Shown: positions 17,546 to 27,104 of the stretch, piece after piece
Position numbering within the stretch: the first letter of the stretch is position 1
How the letters are laid out: every line of letters begins with the position of its first letter
Assembly: GCA_019359015.1 (NCBI GenBank)
Contig: JAHHID010000011.1
Location: 60,815 to 124,814, forward strand
Length of the DNA stretch: 64,000 bases
Reading direction: 5' to 3'
Origin: Spirirestis rafaelensis WJT71-NPBG6
GTDB lineage: Bacteria > Cyanobacteriota > Cyanobacteriia > Cyanobacteriales > Nostocaceae
The notes under the pieces: model-generated
Database searches by the model: none
What the model was told of the DNA's origin: nothing
The model's input: only the letters and a program-made list of their open reading frames with translations
Position numbers and translations under genes: made by a program

Positions 17546-18334
17546 TTACACTAATCCGTTACCAGCTCCTTGAAACATTAACCAAGAAAGAAAGAAGTTG
17601 ATCACAAATATCATCAACAGAGCGGTAACAACCGCAGTTGTGGTTGATTGTCCCACACCTTTAGCTCCTCCGGTTGTGGTCATCCCCCAGCTGCAACCAA
17701 TGACAGCGATTAAAACTCCAAAGCAAACCGCTTTAATCAAGGCGCTACAAATATCCCAAATGCCGAGAAAGTTACGGGCTGAATCTAAAAATGCCGTTTC
17801 CGAGAGGTTGTATATATTCGTAACAACTATCAATCCTCCCAACATCCCTGTTACTAAAGACAGGAGAGTTAAAATTGGCAGCATCAAGCCGCAAGCAATT
17901 ACGCGGGGAATAACTAGATAATCAATCGGATCGGTTTTTAACATTAGTAGGGCATCGATTTGTTCTGTGACGCGCATTGTGCCGATTTCCGCTGCAAATG
18001 CCGAACCGACTCGTCCCGCCAAAATCACTGCTGTCAGCACGGGTGAGAGTTCTCTTGTTAAGGCGATCGCCAACACTCCGCCGACTACGTTTCCTGCCCC
18101 AAAGTTGATAAATTCCCGCGCTACCTGGATGGTAAACACCGCACCTACAAAAACAGCCGTCAATAAAGCAATCAAGAGCGAATCGGGTCCAACTGCTGCC
18201 ATTTGCTCTAAGGTGTTGCGCCGATGGATTTTGCCCTTAATTAGGTGAACTAATACTTGTCCACCTAAAAGAATTGCCGCCAGCATTCGCTGACTCCATA
18301 TTCCTAAGCTGGATTTGGATGTAGTCTTGCTCAA
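17546..18334 (-). CDS. mlaE: MlaE-family ABC lipid-transport permease
   Basis: Permease of an Mla-type phospholipid transporter (homologous to plastid TGD1/Ycf63), moving lipids between inner and outer membranes. The 262-residue protein has five to six helices and the family signatures FTIQVAREFINFGA, LTRELSPVLTAVILAGRVGSAFAAEIGTM split by EQIDAL, and DPIDYLVIPRVIA. The intact reading frame ends FQGAGNGLV. Partner ATPase (MlaF) and MCE protein (MlaD) genes are not adjacent. The downstream gene is DUF3119. Confidence 0.93.
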   Translation of the reverse strand: MSKTTSKSSLGIWSQRMLAAILLGGQVLVHLIKGKIHRRNTLEQMAAVGPDSLLIALLTAVFVGAVFTIQVAREFINFGAGNVVGGVLAIALTRELSPVLTAVILAGRVGSAFAAEIGTMRVTEQIDALLMLKTDPIDYLVIPRVIACGLMLPILTLLSLVTGMLGGLIVVTNIYNLSETAFLDSARNFLGIWDICSALIKAVCFGVLIAVIGCSWGMTTTGGAKGVGQSTTTAVVTALLMIFVINFFLSWLMFQGAGNGLV

Positions 18335-18782
18335 AGTTTACAAGTTAACTCGGTAACTGCCTTAACAATAGCGAAAGTCAGTTATTTATTGTTAGTAGTT
18401 GGGCATGGGCCATTGGGAATTGGGCATTGGGCACGCTCGCATTAGGCAACCTGCTCAAGAACAGCCTCCCCTGCTCCCCTGCTCCATCCGCGCGGAATAT
18501 TAACTTAGCTTAAAGCTCCTCTCAGAATATTAAGCGTGTCTGAGGTTGCTTAGTAATCCCTTAAGTGCGGCAATCTTAGATGGAAAGCTTTACTTGTCGA
18601 GGGTTTTAAGAATTTTAGGTATTATCGATGCTCTTAGCACCTACTAAAAGTGGTAAATAACTATTTTAATGAAAACTTAAGATTTTTGACATATTCTCTT
18701 TGGCAGGGCGATCGCACTTATTGTAGAAAGTGACATACAGGTATATGGCTTTTACCAATTCACTCACGGAGCCTGTCCGAAG
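18335..18782. other. 448-base gap, divergent promoter region
   Basis: Separates mlaE (minus) from a small membrane-protein gene (plus). It contains GGGCATTGGG-type and CCCCTGCTCC repeats (18405-18490). The rest is AT-rich with no ORF or clear hairpin that I could find. Confidence 0.35.
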
Positions 18783-19079
18783 ATGACTATTTTTACTAAC
18801 TTTCTCCGCTCGCTGCTGCTGACGATTATTTTTAGTTTTGTCGCTCCTTTGTTTTTAGTCGGCATTTGTTTGTTTTCTCTATCCCTCATCGGTCACTTTC
18901 CAGGCATACAAGATATCAGTAGTGCGATCGCCACTCATATTATCCGTTTTCTTGCAACCTTTGGCAGTGGCACTCCCTTACGGGGAATATTTGTAATTTG
19001 TTTAACTTGTAGTTTCGTTGGTGGGCTATTTGACACTTATGTTTATTATAAGTATCAAATACTACGAAGTGATTCTTAA
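18783..19079 (+). CDS. Small conserved-looking membrane protein
   Basis: A 98-residue protein with two hydrophobic segments: about 8-35 (LLLTIIFSFVAPLFLVGICLF) and about 67-85 (GIFVICLTCSFVGGLFDTYV). A short soluble loop separates them, and the tail YKYQILRSDS is polar. I cannot name a family. The ATG is followed by a good membrane-protein composition and the frame is clean. It stands alone on the plus strand, about 350 bases before sppA. Confidence 0.65.
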   Translation: MTIFTNFLRSLLLTIIFSFVAPLFLVGICLFSLSLIGHFPGIQDISSAIATHIIRFLATFGSGTPLRGIFVICLTCSFVGGLFDTYVYYKYQILRSDS

Positions 19080-19430
19080 GTGCGGCAAACACAAGTTTAC
19101 AAAGCTCATGAATTGCAACGTCTTCTAAAAAATAGATAAAACAAAACTTAAAAAAGCTGCTAATCCTTATCTAGAAAGGGATTGGTAAAACTTAATTATT
19201 ATTGAAATATTAATTTAAAAGTGATCACTTACCCAAAACGCTGTCATAAAGGCTGACTAGGCTTGATGACTAAGAGATAAGATAATAAGTAAAGATACGC
19301 ATAAATCACAAAAATTCAATTAAAATGCCGATAGCACTGCGGCTTGCTCGTTGTTATTCATATAGATTCATCAAGTCAGATGAGCGCTGGGCATTTTATA
19401 TTAAGTTTATAACGAGGTTTTTGACTGCTC
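19080..19430. other. 351-base gap upstream of sppA
   Basis: AT-rich, no ORF worth listing. Probably carries the sppA promoter; I do not see a convincing -35/-10 pair to report. Confidence 0.35.
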
Positions 19431-20252
19431 ATGGTATGGCCTTTTAAGCCCAAGTTTCGTAAACAAATTGCTCGGATTGAAATTACCGGAGCGATCGCCA
19501 GTGCTACTCGCAAACGTGTTTTAGAAGCCCTAAAAACTGTAGAGGAACGCAAGTTTCCCGCATTGCTGCTACGCATTGACAGTCCTGGTGGTACAGTAGG
19601 AGATTCCCAAGAAATCTACAGCGCCTTGAAGCGTTTGCGTGAAAAAATCAAAATTGTCGCTAGTTTTGGTAATATTTCCGCTTCTGGCGGTGTGTATATC
19701 GGTGTAGGAGCCGAACATATCGTTGCTAACCCTGGTACAATTACGGGTAGTATCGGTGTAATTTTGCGTGGCAATAACATAGAACGCTTGCTAGAAAAAA
19801 TCGGTGTTTCGTTTAAGGTCATCAAGTCCGGTCCTTACAAAGACATTTTGTCATTCGACCGGCAACTGACTGAACCAGAACAAAACATCCTGCAAGAATT
19901 AATCGACACAAGTTACCAACAGTTTGTGCAAACAGTAGCCGAAGGACGGAATTTAGCCGAAGAAACTGTAAGAAGTTTCGCCGATGGTCGGATTTTTACC
20001 GGACAGCAAGCTTTAGAGTTGGGTGTTGTAGACCGACTGGGAACAGAAGAAGACGCGCGACGCTGGACAGCTGAACTAGTTGGTCTTGACCCGGAAAAAA
20101 CACTCACTTACACCTTAGAAGAACCTAAACCGTTATTGAGTCGCTTGCTACCAGGCAGCGCTCAGGTTTCGTCAGGACTTAGGGCTAGGATTGATTGGAT
20201 GGAATTTGAAATGTCCACCAGCGGTCAGCCTTTGTGGTTGTATCGACCATAA
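19431..20252 (+). CDS. sppA: Signal peptide peptidase SppA, short S49 type
   Basis: A serine protease that degrades cleaved signal peptides and membrane fragments. The 273-residue protein is the single-domain (half-length) S49 type. It has LLLRIDSPGGTVGDSQEIY, the nucleophile region NISASGGVYIG (Ser in SASGG), ANPGTITGSIGVI and SFKVIKSGPYKDI, where a Lys serves as general base in this family. No N-terminal transmembrane helix is evident (MVWPFKPKFRKQIARIEI), which is a little unusual for SppA and suggests peripheral or cytoplasmic attachment. Confidence 0.93.
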   Translation: MVWPFKPKFRKQIARIEITGAIASATRKRVLEALKTVEERKFPALLLRIDSPGGTVGDSQEIYSALKRLREKIKIVASFGNISASGGVYIGVGAEHIVANPGTITGSIGVILRGNNIERLLEKIGVSFKVIKSGPYKDILSFDRQLTEPEQNILQELIDTSYQQFVQTVAEGRNLAEETVRSFADGRIFTGQQALELGVVDRLGTEEDARRWTAELVGLDPEKTLTYTLEEPKPLLSRLLPGSAQVSSGLRARIDWMEFEMSTSGQPLWLYRP

Positions 20253-20265
20253 ATGGTCAAAAGTT

Positions 20266-20480
20266 AAAAGGAGCCAGTGCGTTGGTGTTCGCGTAGCGTC
20301 TCTATGAGGGAGAGGCAGCGCGGTCTTCTCCCTCATAGAGAGGCGCTTCGGCAAGGGGAGCCACTGCGTCCTTACGGGTTTACCGGCAGTCGCGCATGTG
20401 GCGTGGTTTCCCCCATGAGCGACTGCTGAAAGGGTTCCCCGACTTGTTCGCGCAGCGTCTCCGCATCTGAGAAGCAACTG
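20266..20480. repeat. Cluster of dispersed palindromic repeats with 15-bp hairpin
   Basis: Contains a perfect 15-base inverted repeat (arms 20299-20313 and 20327-20341, TCTCTATGAGGGAGA), a copy of the AGCCACTGCG...ATGTGGCG element (20355-20404), and a GTTCGCGCAGCGTCTCCGC motif near 20450. These motifs recur at several intergenic sites in the window. No gene. Confidence 0.7.
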
Positions 20481-20554
20481 GCGTTCAAAAGTAAAAGGTC
20501 TAATAACTCTTGACTAATGGCTCTTGACTCTTGACTGTTGACTAATGACTAATG

Positions 20555-20561
20555 AAGGAGG
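20555..20561 (+). promoter_or_regulatory. Ribosome-binding site deciding the aroH start
   Basis: AAGGAGG lies eight bases before a GTG at 20570. This favours the GTG over an ATG at 20552 that would place the Shine-Dalgarno inside the gene. Confidence 0.75.
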
Positions 20562-20569
20562 ATATTGGC

Positions 20570-20935
20570 GTGGAGTGGCGAATGAGGGCTATTCGCGGAG
20601 CAACAACTGTTGCCGAAAATACCGTTGAGGCGATGCGTGAAGCTGTTATAGAACTGTTAGATGAACTGGAAAAACGGAATCACCTACATCCAACAGACAT
20701 GATTAGTGTTACTTTCTCAGTGACACAGGATTTGGATGCTATTTTTCCGGCGGCGATCGCACGATCTCGTCCTTGTTGGGATAATGTGGCAATGGTAGAT
20801 GTGCAGCAAATGCACGTTGAGGGTAGTTTGGAACGTTGCGTCCGTTTTCTAGTTCACGCCTACCTCCCACCCTCCGAGCCAATTCACCATGTCTATTTGC
20901 GTCACGCTGCTAACTTGCGCCCTGATTGGAGTTAG
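20570..20935 (+). CDS. aroH: Chorismate mutase, AroH type
   Basis: Converts chorismate to prephenate for phenylalanine and tyrosine synthesis, in the cytoplasm. The 121-residue product has the trimeric AroH fold signatures: MRAIRGATTVAENTVEAM at the N-terminus (active-site Arg), DMISVTFSVTQDLDAIFPA, ARSRPCWDNVAMVDVQQM and a C-terminal HVYLRHAANLRPD. The start is GTG at 20570, set by the AAGGAGG ribosome-binding site just upstream. It is intact, stands alone, and converges with the phosphate-binding-like gene. Confidence 0.93.
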   Translation: MEWRMRAIRGATTVAENTVEAMREAVIELLDELEKRNHLHPTDMISVTFSVTQDLDAIFPAAIARSRPCWDNVAMVDVQQMHVEGSLERCVRFLVHAYLPPSEPIHHVYLRHAANLRPDWS

Positions 20936-21000
20936 TCCCAACTTTTATAATTGACTATAAAGTTTTATTAAGTAAACGCTCCTAAACGTAGTAAGCGGCT

Positions 21001-22089
21001 CTAGCCCTTAAAATCTTTACTACGAACAGGGATAAACCCGGCTTGCTCGATCGCCTTTTTTCCTTGGTCAGTTAGCAAAAGTCTAGTATAAGCCTCGCCA
21101 ACTTTTTCTTCTCGACCGTTGTTTTGCTTAATAATCACAAACAATTTGCTAGTCATTGGATAACTACCGTTTTTGAGAACTTCGGTGTTAACCTGATTGC
21201 GCTTTTGCAGACACTGATTTGAAGGTGTCAACGGTTCACGATAAGGAGAAATTAGCTGCGTAGACACCCGACCGAGGGGTAAAGCCTTTACCGTACACTG
21301 AGGTACTACACCTCGCGCAGAACCGTAATATACAGCACCAGCAGTTTTACTGAGTCGGCGTAGTGCTTCTGTGGTAGAATAGACATACTGAACATTAGAA
21401 CCAAGCGCCTGTTTTAATGGCTTGTCAGAAAATAATACTGTATCTGCGTTATCTGGCTGCTGCGACAAAGGGATAATCGCCAAGTCTGGTCCATCTACTT
21501 GCTTCCAGTTAGTAATTTGCCCTAAATAAATTTGCTTTAACTGCTCAACGGTTAAGCCTGGTATTTTAAGTGCTTGGTTGACTGCTACTGCTACTCCATC
21601 AGTAGCTATTTCACGTTGCTCAAGTGTAAAGCCTCGCTGTTGAGCGATCGCATACTCTTCGGCTGTCAGGGGACGGGAAGATTCAGCAAAATCTAATTTC
21701 CCATCAAGCAACATCTTAATACCTGCTCCGGAACCAGGGCTACCATTAGGAGGGTCTACATATTGCAGTTGTAGTTCCGGACGATTGTTCTGAATATAAG
21801 AATCTACTAGTTGTCGAATTGGTGCCCAAGTCGTACTTCCACCGTATTTAAATGCTCCAATTGGCACATCACTAACAGTTTGAAACGTTGAAGTCGCAGA
21901 ATTAGAGGCAGTGTTTGCATCTTGACCAGAGTTCGTAAAAGTACCATTGTTGACCCACAAGCGCGGTCTTAGCCACAACCACAGTCCCCCAATTATTACA
22001 ATTGTAAGTAGTTCGCCAAATATCAGACCTCTGATCATTTGTTGGGCATCTTTGCTTAGTGGGAGACTTTTTTTGCTAGCATTTTTCAT
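21001..22089 (-). CDS. Membrane-anchored PstS-like substrate-binding protein
   Basis: A periplasmic-binding-protein-like domain (phosphate ABC transporter type) behind one N-terminal transmembrane helix (about 18-38: LIFGELLTIVIIGGLWLWL). Recognisable parts are GAFKYGGSTTWAPIRQLVDS, PGSGAGIKMLLDGKLDFAES, EIATDGVAVAVNQAL and KQIYLGQITNWKQVDGPD, the last as in PstS. I choose the ATG at 22089 because AGGAAG precedes it; a TTG start at 22167 would add 26 residues. No pstCAB genes are nearby. The gene is divergent from a Ser/Thr kinase, so a sensory role is possible, but that is inference. Confidence 0.85.
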   Translation of the reverse strand: MKNASKKSLPLSKDAQQMIRGLIFGELLTIVIIGGLWLWLRPRLWVNNGTFTNSGQDANTASNSATSTFQTVSDVPIGAFKYGGSTTWAPIRQLVDSYIQNNRPELQLQYVDPPNGSPGSGAGIKMLLDGKLDFAESSRPLTAEEYAIAQQRGFTLEQREIATDGVAVAVNQALKIPGLTVEQLKQIYLGQITNWKQVDGPDLAIIPLSQQPDNADTVLFSDKPLKQALGSNVQYVYSTTEALRRLSKTAGAVYYGSARGVVPQCTVKALPLGRVSTQLISPYREPLTPSNQCLQKRNQVNTEVLKNGSYPMTSKLFVIIKQNNGREEKVGEAYTRLLLTDQGKKAIEQAGFIPVRSKDFKG

Positions 22090-22336
22090 TTTTTTCTTCC
22101 TGTAATTTAGTTGGTCATAAACAGGATTCAATGAGTACTTAATATCAGTTTCCGGTTCACTGCTCAATTTACCTACTTTCCCAACCTCTCACAAAAGCTA
22201 GATATACTTTTTATGAAGTTTAAATACAACTGTAGGTAATTTACGTAAGGCTTCTTAGATAAAAACTATATATTAATTTTATAGATAATTTTATTTAAGT
22301 AAAATTACTTAATACAACCGTTAGGTAGATCGTAAC

Positions 22337-23482
22337 ATGTTAAGCCAGTTACTAAAACAACGTTACCAGGTTGTTCAAGTTTTAAGTCAAGGTATATTCT
22401 GTCGAACTTACATGGCTCAAGACACTCATCTGCCTGAGCATCCTACCTGCATTGTTAAACATTTCTTACCTAGCAGTGAATGTCTCATCCCAGAGGAAAT
22501 TCGCAGAAGGATATTTAATAGAGAAGTAGAGGCTCTAAAAAAACTGAATAATTATGAGTTGGTTCCTCATTTTTTGACTCATTTTGAAGATAATCAGGAG
22601 TTCTACCTAGTCCAAGAATTTATTGAAGGGCATCCCTTAAATGCAGAATTTCTACCTGGTAAACGTTGGTCTGAAAAAAAAGTTTTTCAACTACTGCAAG
22701 AGATTTTAGATATCATGAATTTTATTCACAGCCAGGGAATGATTCATCGAGATATAAAGCCAAGTAATATTATTAGAAGAAAACACGATAATAGATTAAT
22801 TTTGATTGATTTTGGTGCTGTTAAACCAATATGGAATCAATTGATTAAGGGTCAAGAAAACTTCATCCCTATTGAATATTCTACAATCGCGATCGGCACT
22901 CCGGGCTACATGCCGCAGGAGCAACAGCGAGGTAAACCACGCCCCAATAGCGATATCTATGCTTTAGGCATAATTGCCATCCAAGCTCTAACAGGGGTAC
23001 ATCCAACACAATTACCAGAAGACCGGAATACAGGTGAGCTAATTTGGGAACACCTAACTCAGGTTAATCCTCAGCTAGCCTCGGTACTCAATAATATGGT
23101 GCATTATCACTTTAAAGATAGATACAAGTCGGCAAAAGAAGTATTAGAGGCACTTCTGCCATTGAGAAATTTATACGTGCCACTAGAGCATACAGATGCA
23201 ACTTTATTATCAGAAAAGTTTGTATTTCAACCTCAAACACCTTTATCGACAAATAACACTAACGAAGTTTTTGAATCGGAGGTATCAGCACCACTTTTAA
23301 AGAATTATACAAATGATACGACTATTTCTATTTTTACTAATAAATCTGCTTTAATGATGGGCTTATTAATTGGCGCGGTTTCTGGTTTAATTCTTATGTT
23401 TGTAAGTTATTGGTCTTTGCAGATAATTGCTCCTGCTAAAGTCGAAAATTCCCAGCCTAAACCATCAGGGCTTTATCGTTAA
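22337..23482 (+). CDS. Hanks-type Ser/Thr protein kinase with C-terminal transmembrane helix
   Basis: A 381-residue kinase. The kinase domain (about 8-275) shows the nucleotide loop YQVVQVLSQG (degenerate Gly-rich loop), Lys in CIVKHF, the catalytic loop IHRDIKPSNII, DFGAVKP in place of canonical DFG-Mg loop spacing, GTPGYMPQEQ and DIYALGIIAIQALTG. A linker of about 60 residues leads to one transmembrane helix (about 335-360) and a short external tail. Kinase inside, tail outside is the expected topology. It is divergent from a membrane-anchored PstS-like protein, with about 250 bases between starts, so shared control is possible. Confidence 0.92.
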   Translation: MLSQLLKQRYQVVQVLSQGIFCRTYMAQDTHLPEHPTCIVKHFLPSSECLIPEEIRRRIFNREVEALKKLNNYELVPHFLTHFEDNQEFYLVQEFIEGHPLNAEFLPGKRWSEKKVFQLLQEILDIMNFIHSQGMIHRDIKPSNIIRRKHDNRLILIDFGAVKPIWNQLIKGQENFIPIEYSTIAIGTPGYMPQEQQRGKPRPNSDIYALGIIAIQALTGVHPTQLPEDRNTGELIWEHLTQVNPQLASVLNNMVHYHFKDRYKSAKEVLEALLPLRNLYVPLEHTDATLLSEKFVFQPQTPLSTNNTNEVFESEVSAPLLKNYTNDTTISIFTNKSALMMGLLIGAVSGLILMFVSYWSLQIIAPAKVENSQPKPSGLYR

Positions 23483-23494
23483 CCTTGGCGAATT

Positions 23495-23704
23495 CTATGT
23501 TAGGTTGCGCTTACCTGCGTGGGCGATCTTAGACGCATCTTCATATAAAAACGATATAAGATGTGAATATACTTGCTTTTGTTGGCTTTGTGATTGGTTT
23601 TGGTTTAATTGTGTACTATCTCTGTGAATCAAAAACGCGACAATCGCAACTACAAATAAGTTAATAACTAAAAGCCCTACGGCACTCCACATCCAAATTT
23701 TCAT
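23495..23704 (-). CDS. Small single-pass membrane protein, unknown
   Basis: A 69-residue ORF convergent with the kinase gene (12-base gap). It starts MKIWMWSAVGLLVINLFVVA, giving one hydrophobic helix (about 5-26), followed by a Gln/Asn/Ser-rich segment and a basic C-terminus. The composition is protein-like, but there is no strong ribosome-binding site and I recognise no family. Confidence 0.4.
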   Translation of the reverse strand: MKIWMWSAVGLLVINLFVVAIVAFLIHRDSTQLNQNQSQSQQKQVYSHLISFLYEDASKIAHAGKRNLT

Positions 23705-23981
23705 TTTTTATTACCAATGCTTTCTTAAAGAGCGTGAACTACTACGCCAACCTATAAAAAGAAGAGAAGCAAAGTATTTACCTATGGGTGTTTTAGAGAT
23801 AGTGACAGTCTTGCCTTTTTCCTCAAGGTGGTGGTGAAGATTAAATTTGATTTCCCCAACTGAGTAAATAATTTATTAACCAGTTTGAAGTTTTAGAACA
23901 ACTGAATAAACTGCTTACTCTTCTTATATTTTAACCGGGCATGTTTCGTAGAGACGTTCACGAGCGAACGTCTCTAGGCTA

Positions 23982-24875
23982 TTATTCTACTTTTTTGTGA
24001 TGAAAGCGAATTCCTAAAAAGATGTCGTAAACGAACTCAAAAAAGTCTTTCTTTTGTAAGAGTCCGGAAGTTTGATGACAGCCTTTTTCATCTAAAAGGG
24101 GTTTCATCATATAATATGTGGGCTGGTAATTATACCAGGGAATAGAGGGCCACAAATGATGAATTAGGTGATAATTCTGCCCCATAATTAAAAGATTGAG
24201 AATTCGGTTAGGGTAAACTCTGGCATTTTTCCAGCGATCGCGTTCTTCATGAGGACGATGCGGCAGATAATCAAAAAACAGCCCCAGTGTTAAACCAATT
24301 ACCGCAGAAGGTATAAACCAAAAATTGAGAATATAACCCAAAAAGTGGTATTGAACTGAGATATAGAAAATTCCCGCCACAAACAAGCGACTGAGAAACC
24401 ACTCCATAAGCTCATTTTTGCGCCACAGTTGCCGCTGAAAGAAAAATACCTCGTGGTATAAAAAGCGGACTGGAAGCAACCACAGCGGTCCCCCGGTAGA
24501 GACATAATGGTCTGGGTCGTTTTCTGGATCGTTCACATGAGCATGATGCTGCAAATGTACCCGCGTAAACACAGGAAAAGCAAAAACGAGCATCAATGCA
24601 CTGACATGTCCCAAAATGGCATTAACTACCCGGTTCCGATGAGCAGATTGATGACAAGCATCGTGAATTACAGTGCCGGCTATGTGCAAAGCGATCGTAT
24701 TCACAGTAAAGCATACCCAGTGCTGCCATTCCCACACCCAGTAACCGAAGTTAGATAAAACAAGCATCGTCACTGCCGTTAAAAACATTAGCAGCGTGGG
24801 ATTAAAATCACCCGGAGGCGCTAAAAATTCCTTCGGTGGGACTGTCAGTGGCTTTTGTGCCTCCGACGTTACCAT
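23982..24875 (-). CDS. crtR: Beta-carotene hydroxylase CrtR
   Basis: A di-iron, membrane-bound hydroxylase that adds 3-hydroxyls to beta-carotene and related carotenoids (zeaxanthin or myxoxanthophyll routes). The 297-residue protein has fatty-acid-desaturase-type histidine boxes: HDACHQSAH, HLQHHAHVNDPENDPDHY, DYLPHRPHEERDRW and YHLIHHLWPSIPWY, with at least four hydrophobic segments. It matches my memory of cyanobacterial CrtR closely, rather than the shorter CrtW ketolase. The ATG at 24875 is preceded by AAGGAG at ideal spacing; the frame extends seven codons upstream to a TTG that is unlikely to be used. Confidence 0.93.
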   Translation of the reverse strand: MVTSEAQKPLTVPPKEFLAPPGDFNPTLLMFLTAVTMLVLSNFGYWVWEWQHWVCFTVNTIALHIAGTVIHDACHQSAHRNRVVNAILGHVSALMLVFAFPVFTRVHLQHHAHVNDPENDPDHYVSTGGPLWLLPVRFLYHEVFFFQRQLWRKNELMEWFLSRLFVAGIFYISVQYHFLGYILNFWFIPSAVIGLTLGLFFDYLPHRPHEERDRWKNARVYPNRILNLLIMGQNYHLIHHLWPSIPWYNYQPTYYMMKPLLDEKGCHQTSGLLQKKDFFEFVYDIFLGIRFHHKKVE

Positions 24876-24896
24876 TTTTAACTCCTTGTTAATCAA

Positions 24897-25204
24897 ATTT
24901 TGTAGTTACTACCATACAAACTCATTAATAATAAAGTTTTGTGTAGCAAGATTTATCCCCATTTTAGGATATCTGTAGCTGAATAACGATATGATTCTGT
25001 GACGAACCCTAAAGGGGGATAAGGAGACTTGGGGACAAGGGGGACAAGGGGACAAGGGGGACAAGGAAAATTCAAAATTTAATACTCTCTCCCCCATCTC
25101 CCTCATCCCCCATATTTTCTAACTGCTTGGATATAGCAGCGACTGAAATATAGATCAAGTTAACTTAGTATGACTCCCAGGATAGATCGCTAGATTCAGC
25201 CCTT
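24897..25204. repeat. Gap with GGGGACAAG-type short tandem repeats
   Basis: About 25010-25070 consists of GGGGACAAGG-like units, with complementary CCCCCATCTCCCTCATCCCCC following near 25090. The rest is AT-rich. It lies between divergent crtR and pyk, so both promoters should be here; none is clear. Confidence 0.5.
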
Positions 25205-26974
25205 ATGCAACTAAGAGATTCTCTACGCCGGACAAAAATTGTCGCTACGATTGGTCCTGCTACCAGCAGCCCAGAAATGCTCAAAGCTATTATTGAAGCT
25301 GGCGCAACGACGCTGCGGCTAAACTTTTCCCACGGTACTCATGCCGATCATCAACGTAGTATTCGGTTAATTCGGCAAACTGCCTTTGAGCTAAATCAGC
25401 CTGTGGGTATTCTCCAAGACTTGCAAGGACCAAAAATTCGTTTGGGTAAGTTTGAGAATGGGTCTATAGTTGTGGCAAAAGGCGATCGCTTTACTTTGAC
25501 AAATCGCCCGGTAATTGGCACACAAGATATAAGCTGCGTCACTTACGATTATTTAGCGGAGGAAGTCCCTGTTGGCGCAAAAATCCTTCTTGACGATGGA
25601 CGAGTGGAAATGGTCGTGGAGGAAATTAATCGCGAAAAAGGCGATTTGCATTGTCGCATCACCGTGGCTGGAAAACTTTCTAACAACAAGGGCGTAAACT
25701 TTCCCGGAGTTTACCTTTCAATTAAGGCGATGACTGACAAAGACCGCGAGGATCTGATGTTCGGTCTAGACCAAGGTGTAGACTGGGTAGCACTTTCCTT
25801 TGTCCGCAACCCGCAGGACATGATAGAAATTAAAGAGCTAATTTCTAGCACGGGTAAGCAAGTGCCAGTAATTGCCAAAATTGAAAAGCACGAAGCGATC
25901 GAACAAATGGAAGCGGTTCTGGCTTTGTGCGATGGTGTAATGGTGGCTAGAGGCGACTTGGGCGTAGAATTACCCGCAGAAGATGTCCCCATACTCCAAA
26001 AGCGGCTGATTGCGACGGCAAATCGCATGGGAATTCCCATCATCACCGCTACCCAGATGTTAGACAGTATGGTGAACAATCCCCGTCCGACTCGCGCCGA
26101 AGTGTCGGATGTGGCAAACGCAATTTTAGATGGCACGGATGCGGTGATGCTTTCTAATGAAACTGCGGTGGGCGAATACGCAGTGGAAGCTGTAGCAACA
26201 ATGGCACGAATTGCCGAACGCATTGAGCAAGAACAAGCGCGAGAATCAAGTAATCGTCTCTCTAGAGATACCAGGCGATCGATTCCTGACGCCATCAGTC
26301 AAGCGGTAGGGCAAATTGCCGAGCAACTCGAAGCGGCAGCAATTATGACTTTAACGCAAACCGGCGCAACAGCTCGCAATGTCTCCAAATTCCGTCCGCA
26401 AACACCGATTTTGGCTGTAACTCCTCACGTTAATGTGGCACGGCAATTACAGATGGTGTGGGGAGTAAAACCACTTTTGGTGCTAGAATTACCTTCCGCC
26501 GGTCAGACTTTTCAAGCTGCGATCAATGTTGCTCAAGAAAATCAGCTTTTGTTTGAGGGGGATTTGGTGGTAATGAGCGCTGGGACTCTCCAAGGGATTT
26601 CTGGCTCAACGGATTTGATTAAAGTTGAAGTCGTGACGGCGATATTAGGTCAAGGAATTGGACTCGGACAAGGTTCCGTCAGCGGTCGCGCACGAGTGGG
26701 TAATAGTGGCATGGATGTAAGTAACTTTAATCACGGAGATATTTTGGTTGCCCCCCGCACAAGTGCAGATTTTGTTGAGGCGATTCGCAAAGCTGCCGGG
26801 ATTATTACTGAAGAGGAAAGTCTCACAAGTCACGCTGCGGTGATTGGCTTGCGTCTCGGCGTGCCGGTGATTGTTGGCGTGAAAAAGGCAACGCAAGTAA
26901 TTCGCGATGGGGCAATTTTGACAATGGATATGCAACGGGGTTTAATTTACTCTGGGGCAGTGAGAACGCCATAG
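25205..26974 (+). CDS. pyk: Pyruvate kinase with C-terminal PEP-utiliser domain
   Basis: Transfers phosphate from phosphoenolpyruvate to ADP in the last step of glycolysis. The 589-residue protein begins RRTKIVATIGPATSSPEML and has NFSHGTH, DLQGPKIRLG, the active-site VIAKIEKHEAIEQM, MVARGDLGVELP and ITATQMLDSM. After the regulatory domain (about 360-475) an extra ~110 residues form a mobile phosphohistidine-type domain (GDILVAPRTSADFVEAIRKA, EESLTSHAAVIGLRLGVPVI), as in Bacillus and many cyanobacterial enzymes. It is intact and stands alone on the plus strand. Confidence 0.96.
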   Translation: MQLRDSLRRTKIVATIGPATSSPEMLKAIIEAGATTLRLNFSHGTHADHQRSIRLIRQTAFELNQPVGILQDLQGPKIRLGKFENGSIVVAKGDRFTLTNRPVIGTQDISCVTYDYLAEEVPVGAKILLDDGRVEMVVEEINREKGDLHCRITVAGKLSNNKGVNFPGVYLSIKAMTDKDREDLMFGLDQGVDWVALSFVRNPQDMIEIKELISSTGKQVPVIAKIEKHEAIEQMEAVLALCDGVMVARGDLGVELPAEDVPILQKRLIATANRMGIPIITATQMLDSMVNNPRPTRAEVSDVANAILDGTDAVMLSNETAVGEYAVEAVATMARIAERIEQEQARESSNRLSRDTRRSIPDAISQAVGQIAEQLEAAAIMTLTQTGATARNVSKFRPQTPILAVTPHVNVARQLQMVWGVKPLLVLELPSAGQTFQAAINVAQENQLLFEGDLVVMSAGTLQGISGSTDLIKVEVVTAILGQGIGLGQGSVSGRARVGNSGMDVSNFNHGDILVAPRTSADFVEAIRKAAGIITEEESLTSHAAVIGLRLGVPVIVGVKKATQVIRDGAILTMDMQRGLIYSGAVRTP

Positions 26975-27075
26975 GACTAGGGACTGGGGGCTGGGGACTG
27001 GGGACAAGGAGACAAGGGGACAAGCGGACAAGGGGACAAGGAGACAAGGGGGAGCAGGAGAAAGGAATTTTTCCC
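26975..27075. repeat. GGACAAG/GGGACTG short tandem repeats between convergent genes
   Basis: Variants of GGGGACTGG and GGACAAGGG fill the pyk-GT4 intergenic space. No T-tract terminator is evident. Confidence 0.6.
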
Positions 27076-27104
27076 CCATGCCCAATGCCCCATTCCCCAT
27101 TCCC

